Made by a program: the position numbers and the translations under genes. Below, piece by piece: positions 47,674 through 56,072 of a stretch of DNA of 64,000 nucleotides (position 1 is the stretch's first letter; each line of letters opens with the position of its first letter). The DNA comes from DATAGZ01 sp036263455. Its GTDB lineage: Bacteria > Pseudomonadota > Alphaproteobacteria > Dongiales > Dongiaceae. The notes beneath the pieces are model-generated. The model was not told where the DNA came from. It searched no databases and was given only the letters and a program-made list of their open reading frames with translations. Where the stretch lies: contig DATAGZ010000022.1 in NCBI GenBank assembly GCA_036263455.1, forward strand, positions 186,001 to 250,000, written 5' to 3'.

Positions 47674-48606
47674 ATGCGCTCCTTCTTTCCCTTCCTGCTG
47701 CTTCTCCTCTGCATATCGCCAGGATGGGCGGATACAATCACCTTGCGGGAAGGTATTCGTGTGAACGGACCAGACATCCATCTCGGCGATCTGTTTTCGG
47801 GACCCCTCGGCGAGCTTTCCGAGCTTGCCGTGGCGCGATCGCCGGCGCCAGGACAGAGCACGGCTCTTTCCGGTCGCACCATCGCCACCATCGCACGAAC
47901 CTACGGCCTCGACTGGCGCCCGGATTTCCGTCCTCAGCAGGTGACGGTGGCGCGCAATGGACGCGAGCTGACCCCGGACAAGTTTACCGCGGCGCTCATC
48001 GCCGCGATCCACGCCCAACCCGGCGCGCCGCAAAACTTCCTCCTCGACTGGAAAAACGCGAATTTCGACGTCTGGCTGCCGGTCGATCAAGTCGCAGACA
48101 TTCTGGTGTCGCACCTTGTCATCGGCGCGCAGGGTAGCCGCGTCAGCGCGGACATTCTTGTCCCTGCCGTGGCACCATACGAGGTTCGCGCGCATGTCGA
48201 AGCGGGACTGACCCCGCTGCAGAATGTGCCGGTTCTCAAGCGCGGCGTAGCGCGCGGCGAGAAAATCACCGCGGATATACTCGACGGCACGGACTGGCCA
48301 AGCGCCCGCCTCCCGGCCAACGTCGTCACCGATCCGGCATTGGCTCTGGATCAGGTTGCCACCCACGATCTCCGTGAAGGACATTTCCTCATGCCATCGG
48401 ACGTCACGCCCGAAACGCTCGTCCATCGCGGCGACTTCGTCATGGTCCATTATAGCAAAGGGGGGCTGGAACTCACGCTGCGCGGCAAGGCGCTCGAGGA
48501 TGGCATGGCGCGCCACGTCATTCACCTCGTCAATATCGCGAGCAACCGGCCGATGGCCGGGACTGTCGTTGCTGCCGGTCTCGTGGAGATTACCAATGCC
48601 CAGTAA
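47674..48606 (+). CDS. flgA: Flagella basal body P-ring formation protein FlgA
   Basis: Periplasmic chaperone for P-ring assembly by FlgI. The protein has 310 residues with a Sec signal (about 1-18, ending WA). An N-terminal domain is followed by the SAF/ChapFlgA domain at about 170-305, with VPVLKRGVARGEKITADIL and GLELTLRGKALEDG. The longer N-terminal part is typical of alphaproteobacterial FlgA. It starts two bases after flgG and its stop overlaps flgH. Confidence 0.92.
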   Translation: MRSFFPFLLLLLCISPGWADTITLREGIRVNGPDIHLGDLFSGPLGELSELAVARSPAPGQSTALSGRTIATIARTYGLDWRPDFRPQQVTVARNGRELTPDKFTAALIAAIHAQPGAPQNFLLDWKNANFDVWLPVDQVADILVSHLVIGAQGSRVSADILVPAVAPYEVRAHVEAGLTPLQNVPVLKRGVARGEKITADILDGTDWPSARLPANVVTDPALALDQVATHDLREGHFLMPSDVTPETLVHRGDFVMVHYSKGGLELTLRGKALEDGMARHVIHLVNIASNRPMAGTVVAAGLVEITNAQ

Positions 48607-49333
48607 AGTGATGATTCTGTTTCTCTGCGTCGCCTGCGGAGGATGCGGCGTGTTCGAGCGTCTGTCGCGTATTGGCCAGCCGCCCAGTCTCTCCTCCATC
48701 GAGAACCCCACCGCTCAGCCCGGCTATGTCCCGGTCAGTCTTCCCATGCCCGCGCCAATCAAGGATATCCGTCAGCCTGCCTCGCTGTGGCGGCAAGGCA
48801 GTCGCGCCTTTTTCCGCGACCAGCGTGCCGGTCGGGTCGGCGATGTATTGACCGTCACCATCAACATCGATGATCAAGCCCAGCTGCAGAATGCCACCAA
48901 TCGCGGCCGCAATGCCTCGGAAGATGCGTCGGTAAGTTCACTATTCGGCATCCAGGCCCAGCTCGCGCAGATTCTCTCCAAGGCAGGCGATCCCACCAGC
49001 CTCGCCAAAGCCAACAGCGATTCGCTCACCAAGAATTCAGGCGCGATCGGGCGCAAGGAACAAATTACGCTGCGCGTGGCAGCGCTGATTACCCAGGTCC
49101 TGCCCAATGGAAATTTTGTGCTTCAGGGGAGGCAGGAAGTCAGAGTCAATTCCGAACTGCGCGAGTTACAGGTGATGGGCGTGATCCGTCCCGAGGACAT
49201 TTCCTCGCTCAACGACGTTCCCTATGACAAGATCGCCGAAGCCCGCATCGCCTATGGCGGTCGGGGAACGATCTCGGATGTCCAGCAGCCGCGCTACGGC
49301 CAGGAACTCTACGATATCCTGTTCCCGTTCTGA
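48596..49333 (+). CDS. flgH: Flagellar L-ring protein FlgH
   Basis: Outer-membrane lipoprotein ring of the basal body. The protein has 245 residues. It has a short hydrophobic signal and a cysteine-rich lipobox region VACGGCG (lipidated Cys14 or Cys17). The FlgH body follows with SLWRQGSRAFFRDQRAGRVGDVLTVTINIDDQA, GNFVLQGRQEVRVNSELRELQVMGVIRPEDI and GGRGTISDVQQPRYGQELYDIL. The ATG lies 11 bases inside the flgA 3' end. Confidence 0.96.
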   Translation: MPSKVMILFLCVACGGCGVFERLSRIGQPPSLSSIENPTAQPGYVPVSLPMPAPIKDIRQPASLWRQGSRAFFRDQRAGRVGDVLTVTINIDDQAQLQNATNRGRNASEDASVSSLFGIQAQLAQILSKAGDPTSLAKANSDSLTKNSGAIGRKEQITLRVAALITQVLPNGNFVLQGRQEVRVNSELRELQVMGVIRPEDISSLNDVPYDKIAEARIAYGGRGTISDVQQPRYGQELYDILFPF

Positions 49334-49339
49334 GCCGCC

Positions 49340-49783
49340 TCAATCCTCGCGGTGGGTTCGCTCCATCCGCTCATGGCGTTCCTGCGCTTCGATGCACAGG
49401 GTCGCGGTCGGTCGCGCCATCAGTCGCTTTAGCCCGATAGGCTCCCCGGTCTCCTCGCAGAAGCCATACGTCCCATCCTCGATGCGCATTAATGCCTCGT
49501 CGATCTTGGTGATCAGCTTCCGTTCCCGGTCGCGGGTCCTCAATTCGAGCGCATAGTCGGTTTCGAGCGTCGCCCGGTCTGAGATATCCGGCTCGGCGAG
49601 GCTCTCTTCCTGAAGATGGTGAAGCGTGCCGGAGGATTCCCTGAGCAACTCGAGCTTCCATCCCAGCAATTTCTGCCGAAAAAATTCAAGCTGGCGGGGG
49701 TTCATATAAGGTTCTTTATCGCCCGGAACATAGTCGGGCGACAGTAGCGGTCTTTGCGCTTCCAGTGATTCGTTCTTCTTCAT
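49340..49783 (-). CDS. dksA: DksA/TraR-family transcription factor with partial zinc finger
   Basis: RNA polymerase secondary-channel factor that works with ppGpp. The protein has 147 residues from MKKNESLEAQ. The coiled-coil tip residues Asp66 and Asp69 (EPDISDRA) and the ELRTRDRERKLITKIDEAL helix are intact. In the zinc-finger region only Cys109 and Cys130 remain; Thr112 and Ala133 replace the other two cysteines, so classical zinc binding is unlikely. Similar cysteine-poor DksA proteins occur in alphaproteobacteria. It lies 57 bases downstream of fliX and converges with flgH. Confidence 0.9.
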   Translation of the reverse strand: MKKNESLEAQRPLLSPDYVPGDKEPYMNPRQLEFFRQKLLGWKLELLRESSGTLHHLQEESLAEPDISDRATLETDYALELRTRDRERKLITKIDEALMRIEDGTYGFCEETGEPIGLKRLMARPTATLCIEAQERHERMERTHRED

Positions 49784-49840
49784 GACGCCTCTTTGGGCGC
49801 CGGAGTATAAAAGGTTAACTTTTCCCTGCAAGCAGAATCG

Positions 49841-50242
49841 TTACCGGCCCCTCTTGGCCAGTTCCACGGCCGCGCGGGTGCGGATTTGTTCAATAACGAA
49901 GCGTATGGGGGCGGGCAACCCTTCCACCGCGGGCATGGACTTGGCCAGCGCGGCAAGGCGTCCCAGGGCTATCTCCGAGACATCTCCGGCAAGGATTTCC
50001 CGGCGAATCTGTTCGAGTTCATCCAGAATCGCCCTGCCGTGCGCGGCCGCCCGGCGCTGGCGCTTGCGCGCATGGGGGTCGATCGCCTCAGCCGCGAGCA
50101 CCGTGGGAGACGCCACGGCGGGTGCAACCCGAAGAGGAGCCGCCATATGATCTTCCAGAGCCGCCCGGAATTGCCCGACCTGTCCGGGGCTTGCATGCCT
50201 TACCGTGCTCGCGACGGAAGGCAAGGAAGGAGAAATTTTCAT
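49841..50242 (-). CDS. fliX: Flagellar assembly regulator FliX
   Basis: A 133-residue protein of the alphaproteobacterial FliX family, which in Caulobacter links basal-body assembly to the sigma-54 activator FlbD. The N-terminal part is low-complexity; the C-terminal part has ILDELEQIRREILAGDVSEIALGRLAALA and ends in the family signature RTRAAVELAKRGR. It is divergent from flgI, as in Caulobacter. FlbD is not in the window. Confidence 0.85.
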   Translation of the reverse strand: MKISPSLPSVASTVRHASPGQVGQFRAALEDHMAAPLRVAPAVASPTVLAAEAIDPHARKRQRRAAAHGRAILDELEQIRREILAGDVSEIALGRLAALAKSMPAVEGLPAPIRFVIEQIRTRAAVELAKRGR

Positions 50243-50313
50243 CCTTCTTTCATGAGCCGTTCTGCCTAAGAAACGCTTAACGCCATGGGCATGAAAATCG
50301 CAGGAAGCCTGTC

Positions 50314-51411
50314 ATGGCCAAGGCGACAATCGTTTTCGTGCTTCTCTGTCTGACACTGCCGGCGCAGGCAAGCTCCCGCATCAAGGACATCGCCGATTTC
50401 GCAGGCGTCCGGGATAATCAACTTGTCGGTTATGGGCTGGTTGTCGGCCTGAACGGCACCGGCGACAACCTGCGTCAGGGTGCCGTCTTCACGCGCGAAA
50501 GCCTAATCGGCATGCTGGAACGGCTGGGCGTCAACGCGCGCGCGCAAAACCTGTCGAGCCGCAATGTCGCTGCGGTCATGGTGACGGCGACACTGCCGCC
50601 ATTCGCGCGCGAAGGGTCCAAGATCGACGTGCAAATCGCAGCGCTGGGCGACGCCTCGTCCCTCCAAGGCGGCACGCTGCTGGTGACACCGATGCTGGGC
50701 GCCGATGGCGAAGTCTATGCGGTCGGACAGGGTCAGGTGACGATCGGCGGCTTTCGCGCCCAGGGCCAGGCGGAGACGGTGACACGTGGGGTGCCGACCG
50801 CCGGACGGATCGCTAACGGGGCGATTGTCGAGCGGGAAGTGTCCTTTCAGTTCGCTCAGATGAATCCCCTCATCCTCATGCTCAAGAATCCAGATTTTAC
50901 GACGGCGCAGAGAGTGGCCCAGACCATCGCCGCGCACATCATGGGCAGTGACGCGCGCGCCTTGGATTCCGCCACCGTGTCGATTGCGGTGCAGCCGGGC
51001 GCAAGCAATGCCGAACTGCTCGCGCGGATCGAACAGCTTGACGTCGATCCCGATCAACCTGCCCGCGTGGTCATAGATGAGACAACTGGCATCATCGTCA
51101 TCGGCGCCGATGTGCGGATCGACAAGGTTGCCATCGCCCAGGGAAATCTGACCATACGGATCACCGAGACGCCGCGCGTGTCCCAGCCTAATCCCCTTTC
51201 CCGCACCGGAACCACCGTGGCGGTTCCCTCCACCAATATCGCGGTCAGCGACAACACCGATAACAAGCTCGCCGTGCTCGCGGGCGGCGTCTCTCTCGAA
51301 GAACTCGTGTCGGGGTTGAACGCGCTGGGGGTCGGGCCGCGCGACATGATTTCGATCCTTCAGGCAATAAAGTCGGCAGGCGCCTTGCGTGCCGAGCTGG
51401 TCGTGCAATGA
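50314..51411 (+). CDS. flgI: Flagellar P-ring protein FlgI
   Basis: Periplasmic ring protein of 365 residues with a Sec signal (ending AQA). The mature start SSRIKDIADFAGVRDNQLVGYGLVVGLNGTGDNL and the segments TRESLIGMLERLGVN, AALGDASSLQGGTLLVTPMLGADGEVYAVGQG and NALGVGPRDMISILQAIKSAGALRAELVVQ are hallmarks of FlgI. An AGGAAG ribosome-binding site precedes the ATG. Confidence 0.97.
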   Translation: MAKATIVFVLLCLTLPAQASSRIKDIADFAGVRDNQLVGYGLVVGLNGTGDNLRQGAVFTRESLIGMLERLGVNARAQNLSSRNVAAVMVTATLPPFAREGSKIDVQIAALGDASSLQGGTLLVTPMLGADGEVYAVGQGQVTIGGFRAQGQAETVTRGVPTAGRIANGAIVEREVSFQFAQMNPLILMLKNPDFTTAQRVAQTIAAHIMGSDARALDSATVSIAVQPGASNAELLARIEQLDVDPDQPARVVIDETTGIIVIGADVRIDKVAIAQGNLTIRITETPRVSQPNPLSRTGTTVAVPSTNIAVSDNTDNKLAVLAGGVSLEELVSGLNALGVGPRDMISILQAIKSAGALRAELVVQ

Positions 51412-51686
51412 TCGGGCCAATTGCCGCGCTCGGTCCGCAAACCGCGAGTACGCCGCTCCGTATGGCGGCGCTTGATTTCGAGGCACAGTTTGCCAGTCTG
51501 GTCATCGATGAGCTGTTTGCGGGGATCAAGCCCGATGCGCTGCTCGGCGGCGGCGAGGGCGAAAACATCTTCCGTTCGCTACTCATCCAGGAATATGGCA
51601 AAGCCCTGGCGCGGCAGGACAGCCTGGGCATAGAAGCCGCCGTTCAACGCGAACTCATCGCCGCACAAGAGGAACATCGCTCATGA
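51408..51686 (+). CDS. flgJ: Rod-binding protein, FlgJ N-terminal domain only
   Basis: A 92-residue protein with the rod-binding domain (FEAQFASLVIDELFAGIKPDALLGGGEGENIFRSLLIQEYGKALARQDSLGI). It lacks the C-terminal muramidase of enterobacterial FlgJ, as is usual in alphaproteobacteria, so peptidoglycan must be opened by another enzyme. ATGA overlaps link it to flgI upstream and flgN downstream. Confidence 0.88.
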   Translation: MIGPIAALGPQTASTPLRMAALDFEAQFASLVIDELFAGIKPDALLGGGEGENIFRSLLIQEYGKALARQDSLGIEAAVQRELIAAQEEHRS

Positions 51687-52090
51687 CCACACTCGTCAAT
51701 TTGCTCAGCGCCACGTCGCGTCTCATTTCCTGCATGGAGGAAGAGATTGCGCTGCTCCATGACGTCGATTTCGAGGGAGTGCGCCGCATTCAGAAACAAA
51801 AAGCCGCACTCGCCGATATGTGCCGCGCCTTCACTTCGGCACTCGCCCAGACGCGGGCGGGATCACCGCTGGACGCTGCCCTGGCCGAGAAGTTCAGCGA
51901 GGCGACCGAACGGTGCCAAGCGGCGGTGCAGCAGAATCTCCATGCCTTGAAGGCGATGCGCGACATTAGCGAAAAAATCCTCGCTACAATCGTCGGGACG
52001 ATAGAACATAATCGTGCCCCGCTCGCAGCCTACGACGCACAGGGCGGAATCCACCGTCATAAATTAGGTAGCGGCACGACCCGCGCATAG
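51683..52090 (+). CDS. FlgN-like flagellar chaperone
   Basis: A 135-residue, almost wholly helical protein with no signal. Its pattern matches FlgN-type export chaperones for hook-associated proteins: an N-terminal helix LLSATSRLISCMEEEIALLHDVDFEGVRRIQKQKAALADM and later heptad helices. Sequence conservation in this family is low, so the call leans on the flgI-flgJ-flgN order and ATGA coupling. Confidence 0.7.
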   Translation: MTTLVNLLSATSRLISCMEEEIALLHDVDFEGVRRIQKQKAALADMCRAFTSALAQTRAGSPLDAALAEKFSEATERCQAAVQQNLHALKAMRDISEKILATIVGTIEHNRAPLAAYDAQGGIHRHKLGSGTTRA

Positions 52091-52099
52091 TCGAACCCA

Positions 52100-52369
52100 T
52101 CAGGCCGTGACCGCGGTAACGGTACTCCTGCCGGCATCGGCATGCCGTGTATAGAGCCGCAAGACGTGTTCCGGAGGCGATTGGGTGATCGTATCGCCCG
52201 TCGCCGGATTACGGCTGAGCACCACGATTCTACGAAACTCGGGACGATATACGAATTCCAGACTGTTATAGCGCGGGAGCGATTGATTCACGGACGGCGC
52301 ATCGGCTCTCCTTGCCGGAACCAAGGCAGGAAAAGCGACCGTGGGAAATGTGCCAGGGTTGACTTCCAT
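52100..52369 (-). CDS. FlaG-like small flagellar protein
   Basis: An 89-residue protein starting MEVNPGTFPTVAFPAL. Its C-terminal half (RRIVVLSRNPATGDTITQSPPEHVLRLY) resembles the FlaG core, which has the form V-D-x-TG-E-VIRQIP-PEE-L. AGGTGA upstream supports the ATG at 52369; the longer upstream frame crosses the flagellin promoter and is rejected. It is divergent from the flagellin gene, with start codons about 100 bases apart. FlaG proteins influence filament length in other bacteria. The assignment is tentative. Confidence 0.55.
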   Translation of the reverse strand: MEVNPGTFPTVAFPALVPARRADAPSVNQSLPRYNSLEFVYRPEFRRIVVLSRNPATGDTITQSPPEHVLRLYTRHADAGRSTVTAVTA

Positions 52370-52420
52370 CACATCACCTGCGTCGATCCTAACAAGAATT
52401 GTCTCGAGCTCAAAGCGGCT

Positions 52421-52436
52421 TGGCACGACATTTGCA
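52421..52436 (+). promoter_or_regulatory. Sigma-54 promoter of the flagellin gene
   Basis: TGGCACGACATTTGCA matches the sigma-54 consensus TGGCACG-N4-TTGCA at every defined position, with GG and GC separated by ten bases. Transcription would start near 52447, leaving a leader of about 25 bases that contains the GAGGA ribosome-binding site. It predicts control by RpoN and an enhancer-binding activator such as FlbD. Confidence 0.9.
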
Positions 52437-52470
52437 TCAAATGTGAAAGGAATTTCAGACGAGGATACAC

Positions 52471-54714
52471 ATGGCACACAACATAGCGTTGAGCTCGAGC
52501 ATCCGGAATAACTTATTGCTCCTTCAACAAATTTCCGCGCAACTCGGCAACACTCAGGAGCGCCTGGCAACCGGCAACCGGATCAACTCCCCGCTCGATG
52601 GGCCAGTGGCCTATTTCGCCGCGAGCGCGCTCACGCAGCGCGCCGATGATCTCAATCAGCTCAAGGATGTCATCGGACAGGCGATCAGCACGGTCAAAGC
52701 CGCAAATACCGGCGCCACCTCGATCGAAAAGCTCATCCAGCAGGCGCGCGGCTTGATCACGACCGCTCAGGGACAGCTCGGAACGGACGCCAATTCGGTG
52801 GCGGCCCGCAAATCGCTTGCCCAGCAATATGATACGCTGTTGCGTCAAATAGATAAGATCGCCCAGGACAGTGGCTACCAAGGCAAGAACCTTCTGCTTG
52901 GCAACGGGCTGCGCTTCGATGCAACGTCTCCTTCCCGGGCGGCGTTCAATGCCATCACCGGTATCCAGAACACCCAAGTCACCAATGTCACTGCGTCCGA
53001 TGATTATGTCTTGGCCATCAGTGGCAATGGCGCAATTCGCGGCAGTGCCACTGATATCGCCAATGCCGAGCGGGATCGGGGCATCACTTCCCTCAGCATC
53101 AGCGGATTCTCCAGCAAGACGAACGGATCGTTTGCCGACCTCACGCTCAAAGTGGTCGGTGGCCCAGGCCAGGACAAGACCATAACCGTCACTGAGGGCA
53201 CCACAAGCTTCTCACAAACTTTCACGCAGGCGCAGTGGAAAATCGCCAAGTCGCTCAACCAGACCTTGACCTTCGACCACCAGTTCGCGAGCGGCACCCA
53301 TGTCACCTTCGATGCCGATCTCGATCATATCGAGGCAGTCCCCGATACCGCGGGAGTCGGCACGTCTTCGATCGAAAGATATGTCGCTCTCGCCGTGAGT
53401 GTTACGGGCGCCAACGGCATCGGACAATCGATCGATCGTTCAGCCGCGAGCCAGCTCGGCCAAGCCAAGCTCGCGAACGGCCAAAATGCATTCGCGTTCG
53501 ACGATGGCACGGTCCGGATCGGTATCAATGCCCAGAATCTGGTTCAGTCGGCGACCTATCCAGCGACCATCGGTAATTCCTATGGTAGTGCCGCGGGCGC
53601 TATCGTCGGCGCCCCGGTCATCCCGGCCACCCAAGCCTCGGCAGGCATCGTCAATGATTATACCTACACGCTGACAGCGACTGCCTCGGCAGCCAATTTC
53701 GACTTCGTCAATGGACGGTTCACCACTTATCAAGCCACTGTCAACGGACCCGGCGGCGCCAATAACCAGACCGTGAACAGCGACGGCGCCGTCACCTTCA
53801 CCGGCATTGCCGATAACAGCCAGAATGTGACCCTGTCGATTGCGCGGTCCGGCCTCAATGGCGTCACGGTCGCCGCCGCCTCGACCGTGGCCGATGTGAA
53901 TGGCACCGAAAGGGTAATCGGCAACGCACTGACCGGGGGCCAGGTCGCGGTGACGGCCATCGGCGGATTCCGCAACAACACCGCGACGCTCGTCACCGTC
54001 AACGTACAGTCGAATGGCAGCACCGCCTCCTATACCTTGACCGACCAGTATGGAGGGACGGCAACCGCGACCGCCGTGGTCGGCAATGGCACGACCACGC
54101 TGGATTTCACGATCGGCAGCGGTCCCCAGCAGGGCGGTACTTTCCAGATTGTCCTGGCGACCATCGCGGGTAATGCGGCTGGGACACTCACCTATGGCGT
54201 GCTCGGTTCCTTCACCGGCACGCAGACGGCTCGTTTCGACGTGCGCGCGGCTCAGACGGGTCAAAGCGCGACGCTCACAACCGCTCAGGTCACCGATGCA
54301 GGAGATGGGAACAACCTCTCGGTTGCCCTCAATGAGAACAATACTTCGAACGTCACCATCATCAGCCAGAATCTCCAGACCGGCGGCGAGGGGCTGGCGC
54401 TCGATTTCGCGCAGAATGGCTGGCTCGACCGGGGCGACATCGAGGCGGCGCAAAATGCCCTCATCGCCGCGGAAGACAAGCTTCATTCCGCAAGTTCGGC
54501 ACTCAACAACAATCTCGACATCATCACCGAGCGGCAGACTTACACCCAGCAATTCGTCAATGTCTTGTCGGAGGGCGCCACCAACCTGGTTCAAGCGGAC
54601 CAGAATGAGGAAGGCGCCGCCTTGCTGCAATTGCAGACCCGCCAGCAGCTCGGAACGATCGGCCTCAGTCTCGCCAATCAGGCGCAGCAGGCGATATTGC
54701 GGCTCTTCTCCTAG
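52471..54714 (+). CDS. Flagellin, unusually long
   Basis: Filament subunit of 747 residues, against about 270-500 for most flagellins. The N-terminal D0/D1 region (about 1-150) opens MAHNIALSSSIRNNLLLLQQISAQLG and includes QERLATGNRINSPLDGP. The C-terminal D1/D0 region (about 620-747) includes LHSASSALNNNLDIITERQTYTQQFVNVLSEG and ends in AQQAILRLFS. The ~450-residue insert between them is rich in Thr, Ser, Asn, Ala and Gly with beta-strand character and no Cys. It is driven by the sigma-54 promoter upstream. It is the only flagellin in the window; no flaF or flbT is nearby. Confidence 0.93.
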   Translation: MAHNIALSSSIRNNLLLLQQISAQLGNTQERLATGNRINSPLDGPVAYFAASALTQRADDLNQLKDVIGQAISTVKAANTGATSIEKLIQQARGLITTAQGQLGTDANSVAARKSLAQQYDTLLRQIDKIAQDSGYQGKNLLLGNGLRFDATSPSRAAFNAITGIQNTQVTNVTASDDYVLAISGNGAIRGSATDIANAERDRGITSLSISGFSSKTNGSFADLTLKVVGGPGQDKTITVTEGTTSFSQTFTQAQWKIAKSLNQTLTFDHQFASGTHVTFDADLDHIEAVPDTAGVGTSSIERYVALAVSVTGANGIGQSIDRSAASQLGQAKLANGQNAFAFDDGTVRIGINAQNLVQSATYPATIGNSYGSAAGAIVGAPVIPATQASAGIVNDYTYTLTATASAANFDFVNGRFTTYQATVNGPGGANNQTVNSDGAVTFTGIADNSQNVTLSIARSGLNGVTVAAASTVADVNGTERVIGNALTGGQVAVTAIGGFRNNTATLVTVNVQSNGSTASYTLTDQYGGTATATAVVGNGTTTLDFTIGSGPQQGGTFQIVLATIAGNAAGTLTYGVLGSFTGTQTARFDVRAAQTGQSATLTTAQVTDAGDGNNLSVALNENNTSNVTIISQNLQTGGEGLALDFAQNGWLDRGDIEAAQNALIAAEDKLHSASSALNNNLDIITERQTYTQQFVNVLSEGATNLVQADQNEEGAALLQLQTRQQLGTIGLSLANQAQQAILRLFS

Positions 54715-54736
54715 AGCGTAGCGGGCGCGCACCGCG

Positions 54737-56068
54737 CTAGGCGCGATACATGGCGAACGTTTCCGCCGCCATCAGGGCCGGCGTGCGGTCGAAGTGGGTG
54801 TTAGCCGTCATGCCGAACAGCCCGTCGCGATCGGCGAGGATGGCGCGCAGCCTGCGCTCGAGATCGTCGCTGCTGCCGCGGGCGAAGGCGAAGCCATTCT
54901 TCCCCTCTTCCAGAAACTCCGTCATGCCCGCGACGTCGGAAATAAGTACTGGCGTATGGGTCGCCAAGGCATTCAAGAGAACCAGGGGGCTGTTTTCATA
55001 CCAGCGCGAGGGAATGGCGAGCAGGTCGATTCCGCGCATGATGTCCGCGATCCGCTCGCTCGGGAAGGTGCCGCAGAACTCGACATCATGGCCGGCGGCG
55101 AGTGTCTTCAGGCTCTCTACATAGGATGGGTCCTGGTCGAAGGGACCATAAATCTTCAACTGCGCTGTCCCCTGGGAGATGCGGCGAAACGCCGTAATGA
55201 GGATATCGACGCCCTTGTGCGGCGCCATCTGGCCGATGAAGCCGATTACCGGGCGATGCGCGCGTGCGCGCGGCGGCTTGGGCGTGCGGGCGATATCGAT
55301 GCCGAACCAGATGTCCCGCATCGGTTTCTGAAAACCGTTGCGACGGTAGGCGCCCGCCATGAAGCGGGTCGGGGCGGCGGCTTCCCTGTAAGAGGCGTAT
55401 AGCGTTCCCAAGATGTCTGGGCGGCGCGCAAGATCTTCCATGATTCCGTCTACCGGTCCGCGATGCAGCGGCGGGACCTTGCGTGCCAAGTCTATCGCCC
55501 GAGCGGCAAGACCCAGGTGGGGAAAGCGCGAAGCATGTCGGATCAAAGCAGGTGTCGCCGGATTGGGACCGGCCGCCTTGATATAGCAGGCCATGCAATT
55601 GGTTCGCCGCGCATTCGGGCCGGCACAGAGGGATTCGTCCGATGCTTCAAGCTTGTTGTTGAAGCAGAAGCCATAGAAATCGGTGAACGTCGCATAGAGC
55701 GGAATATTCAAGCCGTCCGCCGCTTCGAGCAGTGCCGCGGTATGGTTGATGAGGTGCGTCACATGAATGAGGTCGGGCCGCATCTCACGCAGGATTTTTT
55801 CCAGGACCGGGCGAATCTCGGGCTGATAATACGTGTCCTTGATGCGGGTATTCGGGCGGTAATTCTTGTCAATGCAGGTGACCGGAATATCTTCATAGAC
55901 ATAGCGGGTGATTTCTTCCGATTCGCGCGGCTCGCCCGGGAAAATGGCGGTGATAACCTCGACATCCACCCCTTTGCGGCGATATTCCCGTGCGAGCTGG
56001 AGCGTGTAGGTCTCCGTGCCGTAAAAATGGCCCGGAAAAAAGCAATGGACGAACAAGGCGATTTTCAT
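54737..56068 (-). CDS. Glycosyltransferase family 4-like, next to flagellin
   Basis: A 443-residue GT-B glycosyltransferase from MKIALFVHCFFPGHFYGTETYTLQLAREY, the usual acceptor-side opening. The donor-side domain includes VIGFIGQMAPHKGVDILITAFRRI, LKIYGPFDQDP, IDLLAIPSRWYENSPLVLLNALATHTPVLISDVAGM and the GNGFAF-like GKNGFAFARG. A Cys-rich insert (SLCAGPNARRTNCMACY) lies near residue 155. No signal or membrane segment is seen, so it is probably cytoplasmic. It follows the fusion gene by 4 bases and converges with flagellin. Flagellin or surface-glycan modification is inferred from context. Confidence 0.85.
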   Translation of the reverse strand: MKIALFVHCFFPGHFYGTETYTLQLAREYRRKGVDVEVITAIFPGEPRESEEITRYVYEDIPVTCIDKNYRPNTRIKDTYYQPEIRPVLEKILREMRPDLIHVTHLINHTAALLEAADGLNIPLYATFTDFYGFCFNNKLEASDESLCAGPNARRTNCMACYIKAAGPNPATPALIRHASRFPHLGLAARAIDLARKVPPLHRGPVDGIMEDLARRPDILGTLYASYREAAAPTRFMAGAYRRNGFQKPMRDIWFGIDIARTPKPPRARAHRPVIGFIGQMAPHKGVDILITAFRRISQGTAQLKIYGPFDQDPSYVESLKTLAAGHDVEFCGTFPSERIADIMRGIDLLAIPSRWYENSPLVLLNALATHTPVLISDVAGMTEFLEEGKNGFAFARGSSDDLERRLRAILADRDGLFGMTANTHFDRTPALMAAETFAMYRA

Positions 56069-56072
56069 CGGC

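Noticed and set aside
53440..54732. 430-residue minus-strand frame opposite flagellin
   Set aside because: It mirrors the low-complexity flagellin insert; no ribosome-binding site and no domain are seen.
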